Positions 11,915-17,993 of a DNA stretch of 20,749 nucleotides are shown here, piece after piece. The position numbers and the translations under genes were made by a program. Each line of letters opens with the position of its first letter. Position 1 is the first letter of the stretch. This stretch comes from a virus, in IMG/VR virus record IMGVR_UViG_3300042397_001228, positions 1 through 20,749 of that record. One strand, written 5' to 3'. A model generated the notes under the pieces. That model worked only from the letters and a program-made list of their open reading frames with translations. It did no database searches and was not told where the DNA came from.

Positions 11915-11950
11915 AAAAAGAAAAAACCCCCAGGGATTAGCTGGGGGTTT
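11915..11950 (-). terminator. Intrinsic terminator of the small RNA and the 12-20 kb operon
   Basis: 11941-11950 pairs with 11924-11933 (10 bp, five of them G-C in a row) around a 7-base loop. On the minus strand it is followed by TTTTTTCTTTTT. The T-tract is only on this strand, so it ends leftward transcription. Confidence 0.9.
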
Positions 11951-12041
11951 AGTGGTGAAGGGGTCACCATGGAGGTCTTGCATTGCACAAGGTCAACTGC
12001 TAGGATGCCTAGGCTTGTCGTGGACTTGGAGGTCGTTAGAC
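11920..12041 (-). ncRNA. Predicted phage small RNA, antisense to the shared 5'-end motif
   Basis: An independent unit of about 120 nt: strong promoter (12077-12048), then an intrinsic terminator (11950-11915). Near its middle the RNA contains UCCUAGCAGUUGAC (12005-11992), the exact complement of GUCAACUGCUAGGA found at 2003-2016 (14 of 14), 20119-20131 (13 of 13), 10872-10883 (12 of 12) and, without the GGA, 11858-11868 (11 of 11). ACAAG/CUUGU can hold this segment in a large apical loop. A second hairpin GGUGA/UCACC (11968-11954) shows CCCCU in its loop, complementary to AGGGG of the plus-cluster ribosome sites. GACCUCC, which can pair with GGAGG, occurs twice. It may also be made as the 3' end of the upstream operon. 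The RNA itself is well supported; its targets are inference. Confidence 0.65.
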
Positions 12042-12047
12042 ACACTA

Positions 12048-12077
12048 AATATAGCAGAAATTCTTAACACCTGTCAA
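12048..12077 (-). promoter_or_regulatory. Strong sigma70 promoter of the small RNA
   Basis: Perfect TTGACA (12077-12072), an 18-base spacer, then TATATT (12053-12048) with an extended -10 TGC just ahead (12056-12054). Transcription should start near 12041. It lacks the CAACTGCTAG start motif that marks the other minus-strand promoters, so it belongs to a different class. Confidence 0.7.
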
Positions 12078-12102
12078 CCTATAGTGTTTGTCAAGTAAAT
12101 AT

Positions 12103-12390
12103 TTACTTAATGCCGACTTTTTCATTATCAAACAGCCAGCCTACCGTCTTTCTATGGGCGTTTTCCCATAGTTCTTCCCTTTCAGCCTTTGATAAGTCTT
12201 TACCCTGATCGAGATCCATGTGGCATTTGTAGCAGAGCGCTGCGATTCTATAGTCATGTGCCTTGATGCCACGGCCTTTGCCATCCCTAAGCTGGTTACT
12301 GTGCGCTGCAACAATCGTTCCATCTTGTCTCCCACAATGTTGGCATGGAGACTGCCGAACAATCTCCAATAGTTTCTTATTTCTATACAC
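12103..12390 (-). CDS. YbcO-like (HNH-type) nuclease
   Basis: A 95-aa protein from a GTG at 12390, chosen because it overlaps the previous stop by 8 bases, has GGGG upstream, and removes 26 residues that only repeat the end of the glycosyltransferase gene in another frame. C16-x2-C19, AAHSNQ with H30, KAHDYRIAALC and C53-x2-C56-H57 followed by MDLD match phage YbcO/DUF1364 proteins, a beta-beta-alpha metal fold thought to be a nuclease. The C-terminal WENAHRKTVGWLF also fits. Recombination or host DNA degradation is likely. It is the last gene of the long minus operon. Confidence 0.8.
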   Translation of the reverse strand: MYRNKKLLEIVRQSPCQHCGRQDGTIVAAHSNQLRDGKGRGIKAHDYRIAALCYKCHMDLDQGKDLSKAEREELWENAHRKTVGWLFDNEKVGIK

Positions 12391-13153
12391 GCTGTAAAGC
12401 CCCACTGAAGATGTATGTGCCAGTATGGGATAACTGAACCCAAGGCGCGGCATGAACCTTGAAGCCATGAGTTCTAGCTAACTTACAAAAGTGATAGTCC
12501 TCAGATAACAGACGGTTATTGGATTCAGGGTCAATACTTGTGGCAAAGTATTCTTTGATAATCTTTGGCTTACGCTCAGTGTCTACAGCCAGATACATAT
12601 CACTGTTGTATTCAGGCACTTTATCAGCCAGAGCCTCAAACACTTCACGTTTAATCAACATAAAGCCTGTGCCACCGTTTTGAATCTCTAATAGCTCACT
12701 CATCTTTACTTCTTGGCGTTCTTCTTTGACCAAGTTCACCACGAATGTGCCTGTATGGTCTTTTAACTGGTCAGCAGGTACACCTCTGTTTACCGCATCA
12801 GCTACACGTTGCCAATGGATTTCCTTTTTGGGGTACAAGCCACAACAAATATCTACATCACGTCTAACCATCTCGATGATGTCGTTTGGATTGAAACCAA
12901 TGTCTGCGTCAATAAACATTAAATGGGTAGCGTCTGAGGCTAAGAAATCATATGCCAAACTGTTTCTAGCACGGGTAATCAATGACTCATTCATCATGTA
13001 GGTGTAATACATGCGAACCCCAGCCTTGCTACAGATCATTGGTAGCTGCATAAGCGCAGCCGTATAGTTACCAATGCACATACCGCCATACATGGGGGTA
13101 GCTACAAATAGTGCTGGTGATTTAATCGTTGGTTTCTCGTTGTTTTCGCTCAT
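12383..13153 (-). CDS. Glycosyltransferase, GT-A fold (family 2-like)
   Basis: A 256-aa protein starting MSENNEKP (AGAGAG upstream; a GTG 18 bases earlier is possible). LFVATPMYGG (15-24) opens the nucleotide-sugar fold, RARNSLAYDFL and THLMFIDADIGF carry the DxD motif (D82, D84) that holds the metal and sugar nucleotide, and NGGTGFMLIKREVF and LLSEDYHFCKLARTHG complete the usual acceptor-side features, with EDYHFC as the likely catalytic ED. Phages use such enzymes to modify host surface sugars, virion proteins or DNA bases. It lies next to a second glycosyltransferase. Confidence 0.85.
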   Translation of the reverse strand: MSENNEKPTIKSPALFVATPMYGGMCIGNYTAALMQLPMICSKAGVRMYYTYMMNESLITRARNSLAYDFLASDATHLMFIDADIGFNPNDIIEMVRRDVDICCGLYPKKEIHWQRVADAVNRGVPADQLKDHTGTFVVNLVKEERQEVKMSELLEIQNGGTGFMLIKREVFEALADKVPEYNSDMYLAVDTERKPKIIKEYFATSIDPESNNRLLSEDYHFCKLARTHGFKVHAAPWVQLSHTGTYIFSGALQRV

Positions 13154-13167
13154 TTTGCTCTCTTTCT

Positions 13168-13827
13168 TCACGTTGTTGATCTTGCGGTGTCATTTCTAAA
13201 TCTTTCATCCATATTGTCGTAACCTGTTCCAGACCCCCACAGATGACGAGAAAAGTGATGACCTGTAACTTTAGTTTCGTAACCAGAGTGATGCTCTGGC
13301 ATAAAGAAGTGAGAAGGATACACTGTCAGATTGGCTTGCTTCTTAAAAAATACTTCTGTTACTAGCATTGGGCCAGTAATCATCCATGCCAACTTCTTCT
13401 CATTGCAGTCTTTGGTAGCTACCTCTTCCATACATAACTTCAAGGCTTCAGCACCAGGAACTGATCCCATCACCGTATTGGCGATTAAGTTATTGCGAAC
13501 AATCTCTTGCTCCCAACAGGCAAAAGCCTCACAGTTAAGTAGCCAGTCTTCCAATGGCTTAACGCAGTAAGTATCCGCATCAATATAGATGCCACCATGC
13601 TCGTAGAGGATTTCATAACGCATCACGTCACTAGCGCCAGCAAAGTCTTTCTTAATAAGCATGTCATGGAGTTGGCGGTAGTTCTTCCAGTTTGTACCTT
13701 GGACTTGGTTATTGCCCCAGACTCTTACCTCGTAGTCTGGGTTCTTCTTAATCCATGTATCAATACAAGCCACTGGCTTCTTAGACTGATCGCCTATCCA
13801 GATAATGTGAATGAGTTTAGGTATCAC
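13168..13827 (-). CDS. GT32-like glycosyltransferase (DXD sugar-binding)
   Basis: A 219-aa protein beginning MIPKLIHIIWIGD, the IPKxIHxIW start of the OCH1/capsular GT32 group. GASDVMRYEILYEHGGIYID leads to DAD (83-85), the metal and UDP-sugar site. NTVMGSVPGAEALK and ITGPMLVTEVF are the usual later elements. The start is a GTG in a GTGA overlap with the upstream stop, with a strong AGGAGG 7 bases away. With the enzyme at 12383-13153 it makes a two-step sugar-transfer pair; the acceptor is unknown. Confidence 0.88.
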   Translation of the reverse strand: MIPKLIHIIWIGDQSKKPVACIDTWIKKNPDYEVRVWGNNQVQGTNWKNYRQLHDMLIKKDFAGASDVMRYEILYEHGGIYIDADTYCVKPLEDWLLNCEAFACWEQEIVRNNLIANTVMGSVPGAEALKLCMEEVATKDCNEKKLAWMITGPMLVTEVFFKKQANLTVYPSHFFMPEHHSGYETKVTGHHFSRHLWGSGTGYDNMDERFRNDTARSTT

Positions 13828-13976
13828 TTCTTCCTCCTTGCTTCTTTAATTTCTTCAAGCATCTTTGCCATCAGGTCTGCGCAGTAACCCAAGAAAGGCC
13901 ACTTGGTTGTGCCATTAGCCATACTACGTGCCATCCCAATAGCAATTTCAACGGTGCGTATGCTTACTTTTCTCAT
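13824..13976 (-). CDS. 50-aa small protein
   Basis: MRKVSIRTVEIAIGMARSMA, then NGTTKWPFLGYCADLMAKML and a basic tail KEARRKK. Mostly helical with one Cys. The TGA overlaps the GTG of the GT32 gene, and the AGGAGG of that gene is in its last codons, which suggests coupling. Function unknown. Confidence 0.65.
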   Translation of the reverse strand: MRKVSIRTVEIAIGMARSMANGTTKWPFLGYCADLMAKMLEEIKEARRKK

Positions 13977-14103
13977 TTTTCTCTCTTATCTTCGCTTCTA
14001 TTTTGTCAAACAGCTCACGAGTGTAGCCACCGATGCCGTCACCATTACTGCCAACGATTTCTTTAATCTCATCGTCTGTTAGGTATTGCCATTCTTGGTT
14101 CAT
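13948..14103 (-). CDS. 51-aa small phage protein (LTDDEIKEI type)
   Basis: MNQEWQYLTDDEIKEIVGSN, then GGYTRELFDKIEAKIREKNE: the 'LTDxEI' opening and the terminal helix with (A/L)I..KI.EKN are frequent in short phage proteins, and the gene at 14100 has the same plan (LSDEEIWEL ... FARAIEKRHG). It overlaps the next gene by 29 bases and begins one base after the previous stop. Function unknown. Confidence 0.6.
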   Translation of the reverse strand: MNQEWQYLTDDEIKEIVGSNGDGIGGYTRELFDKIEAKIREKNEKSKHTHR

Positions 14104-14399
14104 TTAATCCCATGCCTTTTTTCTATTGCTCTAGCAAATTCAACAAATCCAATAGTTTTCATGCTATGTCCGCAAGGAATTTCATCTATATGTTCTTGAT
14201 GTAGTTCCCATATTTCCTCATCACTTAATGGCTTTGTTTGTGGTGTATAAATGTGTAGGCTTTTTCCATCATAAACACCGACTGGCTTACTCTGCTTATC
14301 CAATTCTTCTACAAGTCTGCGAATCATGTCTGAATATTCGTTGTAGCAATTAAAATGTTTCTGTAGCTCATCCGCTAGTTTCAATGCTTCTTCTTTCAT
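14100..14399 (-). CDS. 99-aa protein with C-terminal 'FARAIEKRHG' helix
   Basis: Starts at the ATG 14399 (AGGAG 8 bases upstream); an in-frame ATG at 14423 has no such site. The N-terminal half is helical (EEALKLADELQKHF, MIRRLVEELDKQS). The C-terminal half reads PLSDEEIWELHQEH ... KTIGFVEFARAIEKRHGIK, an ending shared by many phage proteins of unknown function. One His/Cys-containing stretch (IPCGHS) lies between. Probably cytoplasmic. Confidence 0.75.
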   Translation of the reverse strand: MKEEALKLADELQKHFNCYNEYSDMIRRLVEELDKQSKPVGVYDGKSLHIYTPQTKPLSDEEIWELHQEHIDEIPCGHSMKTIGFVEFARAIEKRHGIK

Positions 14400-14473
14400 T
14401 TCTTTAACTCCTTTAAGATGCACTCAAGGCGATACACAATCACGATGAGGCAGATTAAGATAGCCCAGCTCAT
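14396..14473 (-). CDS. 25-aa single-helix membrane peptide
   Basis: MSWAILICLIVIVYRLECIL then KELKK: one hydrophobic helix (residues 3-14) followed by a basic end, so the C-terminus should stay in the cytoplasm. It has AGAGGT before the ATG and shares an ATGA with the next gene; the SD of the next gene lies in its last codons. The size makes it easy to miss, but the overlaps on both sides argue that it is real. Confidence 0.6.
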   Translation of the reverse strand: MSWAILICLIVIVYRLECILKELKK

Positions 14474-14763
14474 TTCAATACCTCTGCGGACTTAACCTGA
14501 CGTGTTTCACCATCAAATATGTATTTAATGTTTGGCTTCTCATCGGGGTGAGCCAGTATGTTACCTCTTGGCGATAATCGGATATGCTGAAACATCACAA
14601 CATCTATCTTTATGGGTGTTGGCTTGATGCGGTAGTTTTGTTCTTCGCCCCAGCTAGGTGAATCTGGAACTTGCCAATCAACCCAATCACCATAAAAATC
14701 ATGCTGGATTACTTTACCATCTGCCCATGCTTTTATTACTTCTGCGTGTTTATGTGGTTTCAT
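14470..14763 (-). CDS. Conserved small phage protein (KHAEVIKAWADG type)
   Basis: A 97-aa protein. KPHKHAEVIKAWADGKVIQ, then WVDWQVPDSPSWGEEQNYRIKP is a pattern I know from many phage genomes (H..iIkaWAdG..iq ... W.....p.w.....YRIkP). It is thought to be a small beta-rich protein; the function is not known. The second half is less conserved. Its start is in an ATGA overlap with the upstream gene. Confidence 0.8.
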   Translation of the reverse strand: MKPHKHAEVIKAWADGKVIQHDFYGDWVDWQVPDSPSWGEEQNYRIKPTPIKIDVVMFQHIRLSPRGNILAHPDEKPNIKYIFDGETRQVKSAEVLK

Positions 14764-14921
14764 CCCTCACTCCAATCACTGTAGTAATACTCATAAACAG
14801 GCAACAATCCAAATAACCATGTACCAATCTTTCGCTTTTCAAGAGTCCTAGTGCGTATGACTGGGTTAAATTTGTCGGGTGTATACCTAACTTGCATGTA
14901 CTCGGTGTCGTCAACCTGCAT
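14760..14921 (-). CDS. 53-aa small protein
   Basis: MQVDDTEYMQVRYTPDKFNP, then RTLEKRKIGTWLFGLLPVYEYYYSDW. Basic middle, then a short hydrophobic and aromatic stretch (TWLFGLLPVYEYYY) that is too short and polar for a confident membrane helix. It starts in a TGATG overlap with the upstream stop and ends in ATGA with the next gene. Not recognised. Confidence 0.65.
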   Translation of the reverse strand: MQVDDTEYMQVRYTPDKFNPVIRTRTLEKRKIGTWLFGLLPVYEYYYSDWSEG

Positions 14922-15112
14922 CACTTCACCATGCACGTGTAAGCCAATTTACCAATACGGAACTGCTTCAAGGTATCGCAGTCCTGTTGTAACTGATAAG
15001 TAAAGGTGGCGTTGGAAACCATACTGCCTACAGCAAAGCCAACAAGCAGAACAATCAAGAAGTTGCGTAACTTGGCAATCCAAGCCTTGTCTTCTTTAAT
15101 ATCTGTATCCAT
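14921..15112 (-). CDS. 63-aa single-pass membrane protein
   Basis: An N-terminal charged segment (MDTDIKEDKAWIAKLR) is followed by one membrane helix (NFLIVLLVGFAVGSMVS, about residues 17-33) and a C-terminal part with two Cys (C44, C60) that, by charge, should lie in the periplasm. AAAGGAA precedes the ATG; it overlaps the end of the signal-peptide gene upstream. This could be a spanin-like, exclusion or accessory protein; nothing decides it. Confidence 0.7.
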   Translation of the reverse strand: MDTDIKEDKAWIAKLRNFLIVLLVGFAVGSMVSNATFTYQLQQDCDTLKQFRIGKLAYTCMVK

Positions 15113-15443
15113 TGCTGCTTCCTTTCTTTTTACTGTAGTTAGCGTTCATAGTAAAAGCTGTGACTGGATAACGCATCTTTTGGTTAGTATCAATCCAATA
15201 CACAATCACAGTCTCATCTTCAACACCCCAACAACCTTCGCTTGTGTATCCTGCTGAACCATAGTTGTAAGCACGGTTTAACTTATCAAACACTTGACCA
15301 TCGTATTTACACTGTTGATCAGTTAATACAATCTTTCCACCAGCCTGGTTAGGTTGGGTTGCGACTGTCTCAGCCTTAACTGAAAACGTATAAGCAGCCA
15401 TCCATGCAACAAGCACACCTCCAATTACATACCTAGTTTTCAT
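15096..15443 (-). CDS. Exported 115-aa protein with signal peptide
   Basis: The ATG at 15443 (AAAGGGAAAA upstream) gives a classic signal peptide: MKTR, hydrophobic YVIGGVLVAWMAAYTFSV, then a KA-ET cleavage site near residue 24. The mature part is about 90 residues, with two Cys (about positions 47 and 72) that could form a disulfide, and strands (ETVIVYWIDTNQKMRYPVTAF), then a basic tail (KKKGSS). It should go to the periplasm or outside. Exclusion of other phages or envelope change are reasonable guesses. No family recognised. Confidence 0.75.
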   Translation of the reverse strand: MKTRYVIGGVLVAWMAAYTFSVKAETVATQPNQAGGKIVLTDQQCKYDGQVFDKLNRAYNYGSAGYTSEGCWGVEDETVIVYWIDTNQKMRYPVTAFTMNANYSKKKGSSNGYRY

Positions 15444-15589
15444 TGTTTTCCCTTTCGTTCCTTGGCGTTTTGCAAGCATTTTGCACAGCACCAACGTTTA
15501 ACAAGCCCCTTGTTTGATACGATCCACTCACCACCGATAGGGGTTTTCATCAGACGGCAGGATGTACACCACTTATTCTGATCATTCAC
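15440..15589 (-). CDS. 49-aa zinc-finger-like protein
   Basis: From a GTG at 15589: NDQNKWCTSCRLMKTP, then GLVKRWCCAKCLQNAKERKG. Two CxxC pairs (C8-C11 and C35-C38, with C34 next to it) would hold a zinc ion. The end is basic. The start overlaps the previous stop and the TGA overlaps the ATG of the exported protein. The C-rich layout is common in tiny phage proteins that bind nucleic acids or host proteins. The start codon is the weak point. Confidence 0.65.
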   Translation of the reverse strand: MNDQNKWCTSCRLMKTPIGGEWIVSNKGLVKRWCCAKCLQNAKERKGKQ

Positions 15590-15746
15590 CCTTTTTAACT
15601 CTCCGCTTGATAGCTGGTAACCCAGCAGACTCTTCTTTCTTTCTTGCTTCTAGCATCTCGTCTGCAAATCTGTAGCACTCTTCTGCGCTTGCTCCAGTCA
15701 TTGCTCTAAACATGGCAAAGCAATCTCTCAAGTCATCTTCGTTCAT
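15582..15746 (-). CDS. 54-aa helical protein
   Basis: MNEDDLRDCFAMFRAMTGAS, then AEECYRFADEMLEARKKEES and a basic end AIKRRVKKGE. Acidic N-terminal helix and basic tail, two Cys. It begins in a TGATG overlap with the upstream gene. Not recognised; gene overlaps on both sides support it. Confidence 0.65.
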   Translation of the reverse strand: MNEDDLRDCFAMFRAMTGASAEECYRFADEMLEARKKEESAGLPAIKRRVKKGE

Positions 15747-15967
15747 CAATGCACCTCTCTCATCATGCGTTTAATCCTACGCTGGGCATTGTTGTAAGAC
15801 TTACGGAAAGCATAGACAGCCTTCTCTTCTTCCATGCCAGCTTCTACTGCAATCGTGGCAAGCACCATGCTCACAGCTGAAAGAATGACTACCGTATCAG
15901 TGCCACCCTTCTCAGACAAAAGCCTTAGGATGGATATTGCAACTTCTCTTGACGGATCTTCACTCAT
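15746..15967 (-). CDS. 73-aa helical protein
   Basis: MSEDPSREVAISILRLLSEK, then a mildly hydrophobic helix (TVVILSAVSMVLATIAVEAG) and a basic end (FRKSYNNAQRRIKRMMREVH). The middle helix is near the limit for a membrane segment. It starts in an ATGA overlap with the RHH gene upstream. Function unknown. Confidence 0.7.
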   Translation of the reverse strand: MSEDPSREVAISILRLLSEKGGTDTVVILSAVSMVLATIAVEAGMEEEKAVYAFRKSYNNAQRRIKRMMREVH

Positions 15968-16242
15968 TTCATCTCCAGTTCTTTGATTTGGTCAGCGATG
16001 TGAGTACCCAAAGTCCGCTTATGGATAACAATCATCTTGGCTTCAGGGGAGCAGCCGACTACCTTGGCAGCATCCATCAAACCCTTGTTGTAGCCACTCT
16101 TAAATTGATCGTTACCATCTAACATGGTGACAATCGCATTGCGGATTAGCTCTGAGGCCTTACGTTCTTTAGCCAGCTTTCTCAGCTTCTTGACGTGTTC
16201 TTCAGGCAAGTAAACTGAGTACGGGACTAGTTTCTTTTCCAT
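15964..16242 (-). CDS. Ribbon-helix-helix-like DNA-binding protein
   Basis: A 92-aa protein. KLVPYSVYLPEEHVKKLRKLAKERKASELIRNAI reads as one ribbon strand (VPYSVYLP) and two helices with the 'A/SELIRNAI' second helix, the Arc/CopG/MetJ plan. The C-terminal half (FKSGYNKGLMDAAKVVG..., HIADQIKELE) is helical. It should bind DNA as a dimer and may repress its own operon or another phage promoter. It overlaps the upstream gene by 16 bases. Confidence 0.7.
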   Translation of the reverse strand: MEKKLVPYSVYLPEEHVKKLRKLAKERKASELIRNAIVTMLDGNDQFKSGYNKGLMDAAKVVGCSPEAKMIVIHKRTLGTHIADQIKELEMK

Positions 16243-16646
16243 GCGTTAAATTCCTCTACTAGTTTTTTCATAAGTTTCTGGGCGTTTGCATCAGTTTTAA
16301 GCTCGGAACGGGACTGGATACCTAAGTAATTACGCATCCACTCAGTTGCTTCCTTCTCGTTCTCTTCAAATATCTGGGTATCTTCATACAAATACTTCCA
16401 AAATTGGGTGTCTTTGCAGAACATCCCAGCGATCCGAATCATCTTGTCACCTTCAAACTCGGCTGGTCGGTTCATAGGTTGCTCATTGGCATCAATCCTG
16501 ACCATGGCAACGCCATACCGCGCCCCAACATAATCCCTGAGAAGCTCCTCTGGAATATCGTCTGGGTGGATGGAAAGCGTCAGCACATAGCCAGTCTTAT
16601 CTTGCTTGATGGCTACCTTGACACCCTCAAACTGTAGCGGTTTCAC
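16227..16646 (-). CDS. Conserved phage protein next to recombination genes
   Basis: A 139-aa protein from a GTG at 16646. VKVAIKQDKTGYVLTLSIHPDDIPEEL gives strands and then helix; GARYGVAMVRIDANEQP, AGMFCKDTQFWKYLYE and ATEWMRNYLGIQSRSEL are segments that recur in a phage family encoded near single-strand annealing and nuclease genes. The function is not known. It probably belongs to DNA replication or repair by context. The N-terminus overlaps the upstream coiled-coil gene. Confidence 0.75.
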   Translation of the reverse strand: MKPLQFEGVKVAIKQDKTGYVLTLSIHPDDIPEELLRDYVGARYGVAMVRIDANEQPMNRPAEFEGDKMIRIAGMFCKDTQFWKYLYEDTQIFEENEKEATEWMRNYLGIQSRSELKTDANAQKLMKKLVEEFNAWKRN

Positions 16647-16875
16647 GAACTTTACCTTCTAGATACTTGATGATCGTGCGTTGCTCTGACACCGTAGCTT
16701 CTAGCAAGTCACAATCCACATAGGATTTAGCTAGTGCGTTCTGTAGTTTTTGGCATAGATCTTGAAAGTCAACCTTGGCTTGTTCTTGATCCCACTTTTC
16801 TAGCTGTTTCTCTAGTGATACAGCTGGGTTAGTCTTGCGTGGTTGTTTATCTTTAGCACCTTTAGTTCTTGGCAT
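16627..16875 (-). CDS. 82-aa basic and coiled-coil protein
   Basis: The start MPRTKGAKDKQPRKT at 16875 has AAGGAGA upstream; an earlier in-frame start at 16902 lacks one. The first 20 residues are basic. Residues 25-80 (LEKQLEKWDQEQAKVDF ... LEATVSEQRTIIKYLEGKV) are helical with heptads, so it should be a coiled-coil dimer. It may bind DNA with its basic head. No family recognised. Confidence 0.7.
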   Translation of the reverse strand: MPRTKGAKDKQPRKTNPAVSLEKQLEKWDQEQAKVDFQDLCQKLQNALAKSYVDCDLLEATVSEQRTIIKYLEGKVRETATV

Positions 16876-16885
16876 ATTGTTCTCC

Positions 16886-17140
16886 TTAGTATGGTAAGTC
16901 ACTGTCTTTTTTAACCCATGGCTCTGAAGCCGCTAGGGATAAATACTCTTTGCCTGATTTGGCAGTCTTTGACCATGCAGATATGGCAATCTTTACAAGA
17001 GGACCATCTGCCTTGTTCATCTGTTCAATGATGAATGTCTTGTCTAGGTGGACATCACCACGCCAGTCAGGATGATTCTCCATCTGCTTCTGTTCATTAA
17101 CAAACATTGCACCGCTATTTGGTTTTTGCTCGAAAGCCAT
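16886..17140 (-). CDS. Small conserved phage protein (MAFEQKPNSG type)
   Basis: An 84-aa protein: MAFEQKPNSGAMFVNEQKQM, then HPDWRGDVHLDKTF, then LVKIAISAWSKTAKSGKEYLSLAAS. The 'NSGxxFxNxxK....HPDxxG' opening followed by a W..K..KSGK.YLSL strand is well known in phages and resembles DUF736-type proteins. A role with single-stranded DNA or recombination is often guessed from its place beside annealing proteins, as here (ERF gene 2 bases upstream). AAGGAG precedes the ATG. Confidence 0.75.
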   Translation of the reverse strand: MAFEQKPNSGAMFVNEQKQMENHPDWRGDVHLDKTFIIEQMNKADGPLVKIAISAWSKTAKSGKEYLSLAASEPWVKKDSDLPY

Positions 17141-17142
17141 AA

Positions 17143-17883
17143 TTACTCCTTAGTTAGTTGTGTACGTGCTGCTGTGAATAACGCCATTAAATCTTTAAAG
17201 AAAACGGCATCGGTTGCTTTTACTATGTCAAACAGGGTCTTGTTCTTCTTAAAAATGTGCATAACGTCTTCTTCGCTTGCAGCAGTCATTAATAGAACCT
17301 TGCAGGCATCCTTGATGTTTGCTAACCATGCAGGGATATCTAAATCTGAATCAGGCTTGGCAGGTGCTACGATCTGAAACTCTCCTGCTTGACCAGTGAT
17401 TGGTCTGATTGGTTTTAAGTTTGCATCAACAGGCTCACCGTTAACAGTTTTAATTACTGGCTTAGGTGCAACTGGTTTTGCCGTAAATTTCGGAGTCTCA
17501 TCAGGATTTGCTGTTTCATCCAAAATATCATTCTCAACAATCTCAAAAGCATTAGTCCATAGATAACGGCGTAGGTAAGTCTGCACAGCGCCTAAGTTCT
17601 GAACTTCATGACTACCTTTTAATGAAGCTGTTGACATAGGGGAAGTGAATGTAACAAAGTCACCATCACCACCTTCTGTGTCATAGATAGTCAAATAAGC
17701 CATCTCTTGGTTAAACGACACCACACCGCACAAGCCTAACTTTTGGCAGATGTTTTGAATAGCTGGCAAGAAGTCAGCCAATACAAAATATTCATATCCA
17801 GCAAACTTATTCTTACCTGACTTGGTTAGCTTGGTGTTCTGCAACATCAACCGTGCATCTTGTAACTTTTTATATACGCTCAT
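17143..17883 (-). CDS. erf: ERF family single-strand annealing protein
   Basis: A 246-aa protein. MSVYKKLQDARLMLQNTKLT, then KSGKNKFAGYEYFVLADFLP (21-40), and EVQNLGAVQTYLRRYLWTNAFEIVE (92-116) match the ERF core: KsG.N.fa.Y.Y....Dil..., then the (Q/M)..GsaiTYarRYal...f.I segment. A Pro-rich linker follows, then a helical C-terminal domain (about 180-245). ERF proteins coat and anneal single strands and recombine or circularise phage DNA, usually together with an exonuclease such as the one at 19121. AAGGA precedes the ATG, which overlaps the previous stop. Confidence 0.88.
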   Translation of the reverse strand: MSVYKKLQDARLMLQNTKLTKSGKNKFAGYEYFVLADFLPAIQNICQKLGLCGVVSFNQEMAYLTIYDTEGGDGDFVTFTSPMSTASLKGSHEVQNLGAVQTYLRRYLWTNAFEIVENDILDETANPDETPKFTAKPVAPKPVIKTVNGEPVDANLKPIRPITGQAGEFQIVAPAKPDSDLDIPAWLANIKDACKVLLMTAASEEDVMHIFKKNKTLFDIVKATDAVFFKDLMALFTAARTQLTKE

Positions 17884-17984
17884 TCTGTATCCTTATTTTT
17901 AGCAAATTCGTAGTCAGAACGGTACTCCGTTGGGGATGTCCATCCAAACTTACGCCATGTTCTTTGGGCGTCTGTATCTTTCAT
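17880..17984 (-). CDS. 34-aa peptide upstream of erf
   Basis: MKDTDAQRTWRKFGWTSPTE, then YRSDYEFAKNKDTE. It has the strongest SD of this operon (AAGGAGG, 17993-17987) and an ATGA overlap with erf, whose own AAGGA lies in its last codons. It is rich in charged and aromatic residues with no membrane part. Coupled translation with erf is likely. Function unknown. Confidence 0.65.
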   Translation of the reverse strand: MKDTDAQRTWRKFGWTSPTEYRSDYEFAKNKDTE

Positions 17985-17993
17985 AAAACCTCC

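Noticed and set aside
11969-12067. A 32-codon plus-strand frame with AAGGGGTCACC before its ATG, opposite the small RNA.
   Set aside because: No plus-strand promoter is visible, and a strong minus-strand promoter and terminator enclose the same bases. The ribosome-site likeness is more simply explained as the antisense seed of the RNA.
11441-12100. tRNA, tmRNA or RNase P RNA in the gene-poor stretch.
   Set aside because: No T-loop sequence, acceptor stem, tmRNA tag frame or RNase P core could be found. CCACCA near 11560 has no matching acceptor stem.
17480-17505. On the minus strand CTGATGA followed by a G-C bounded segment and GAAA, like a third hammerhead core.
   Set aside because: It lies inside the erf coding frame, stem II would be almost absent, and no stem III or stem I partner is found.
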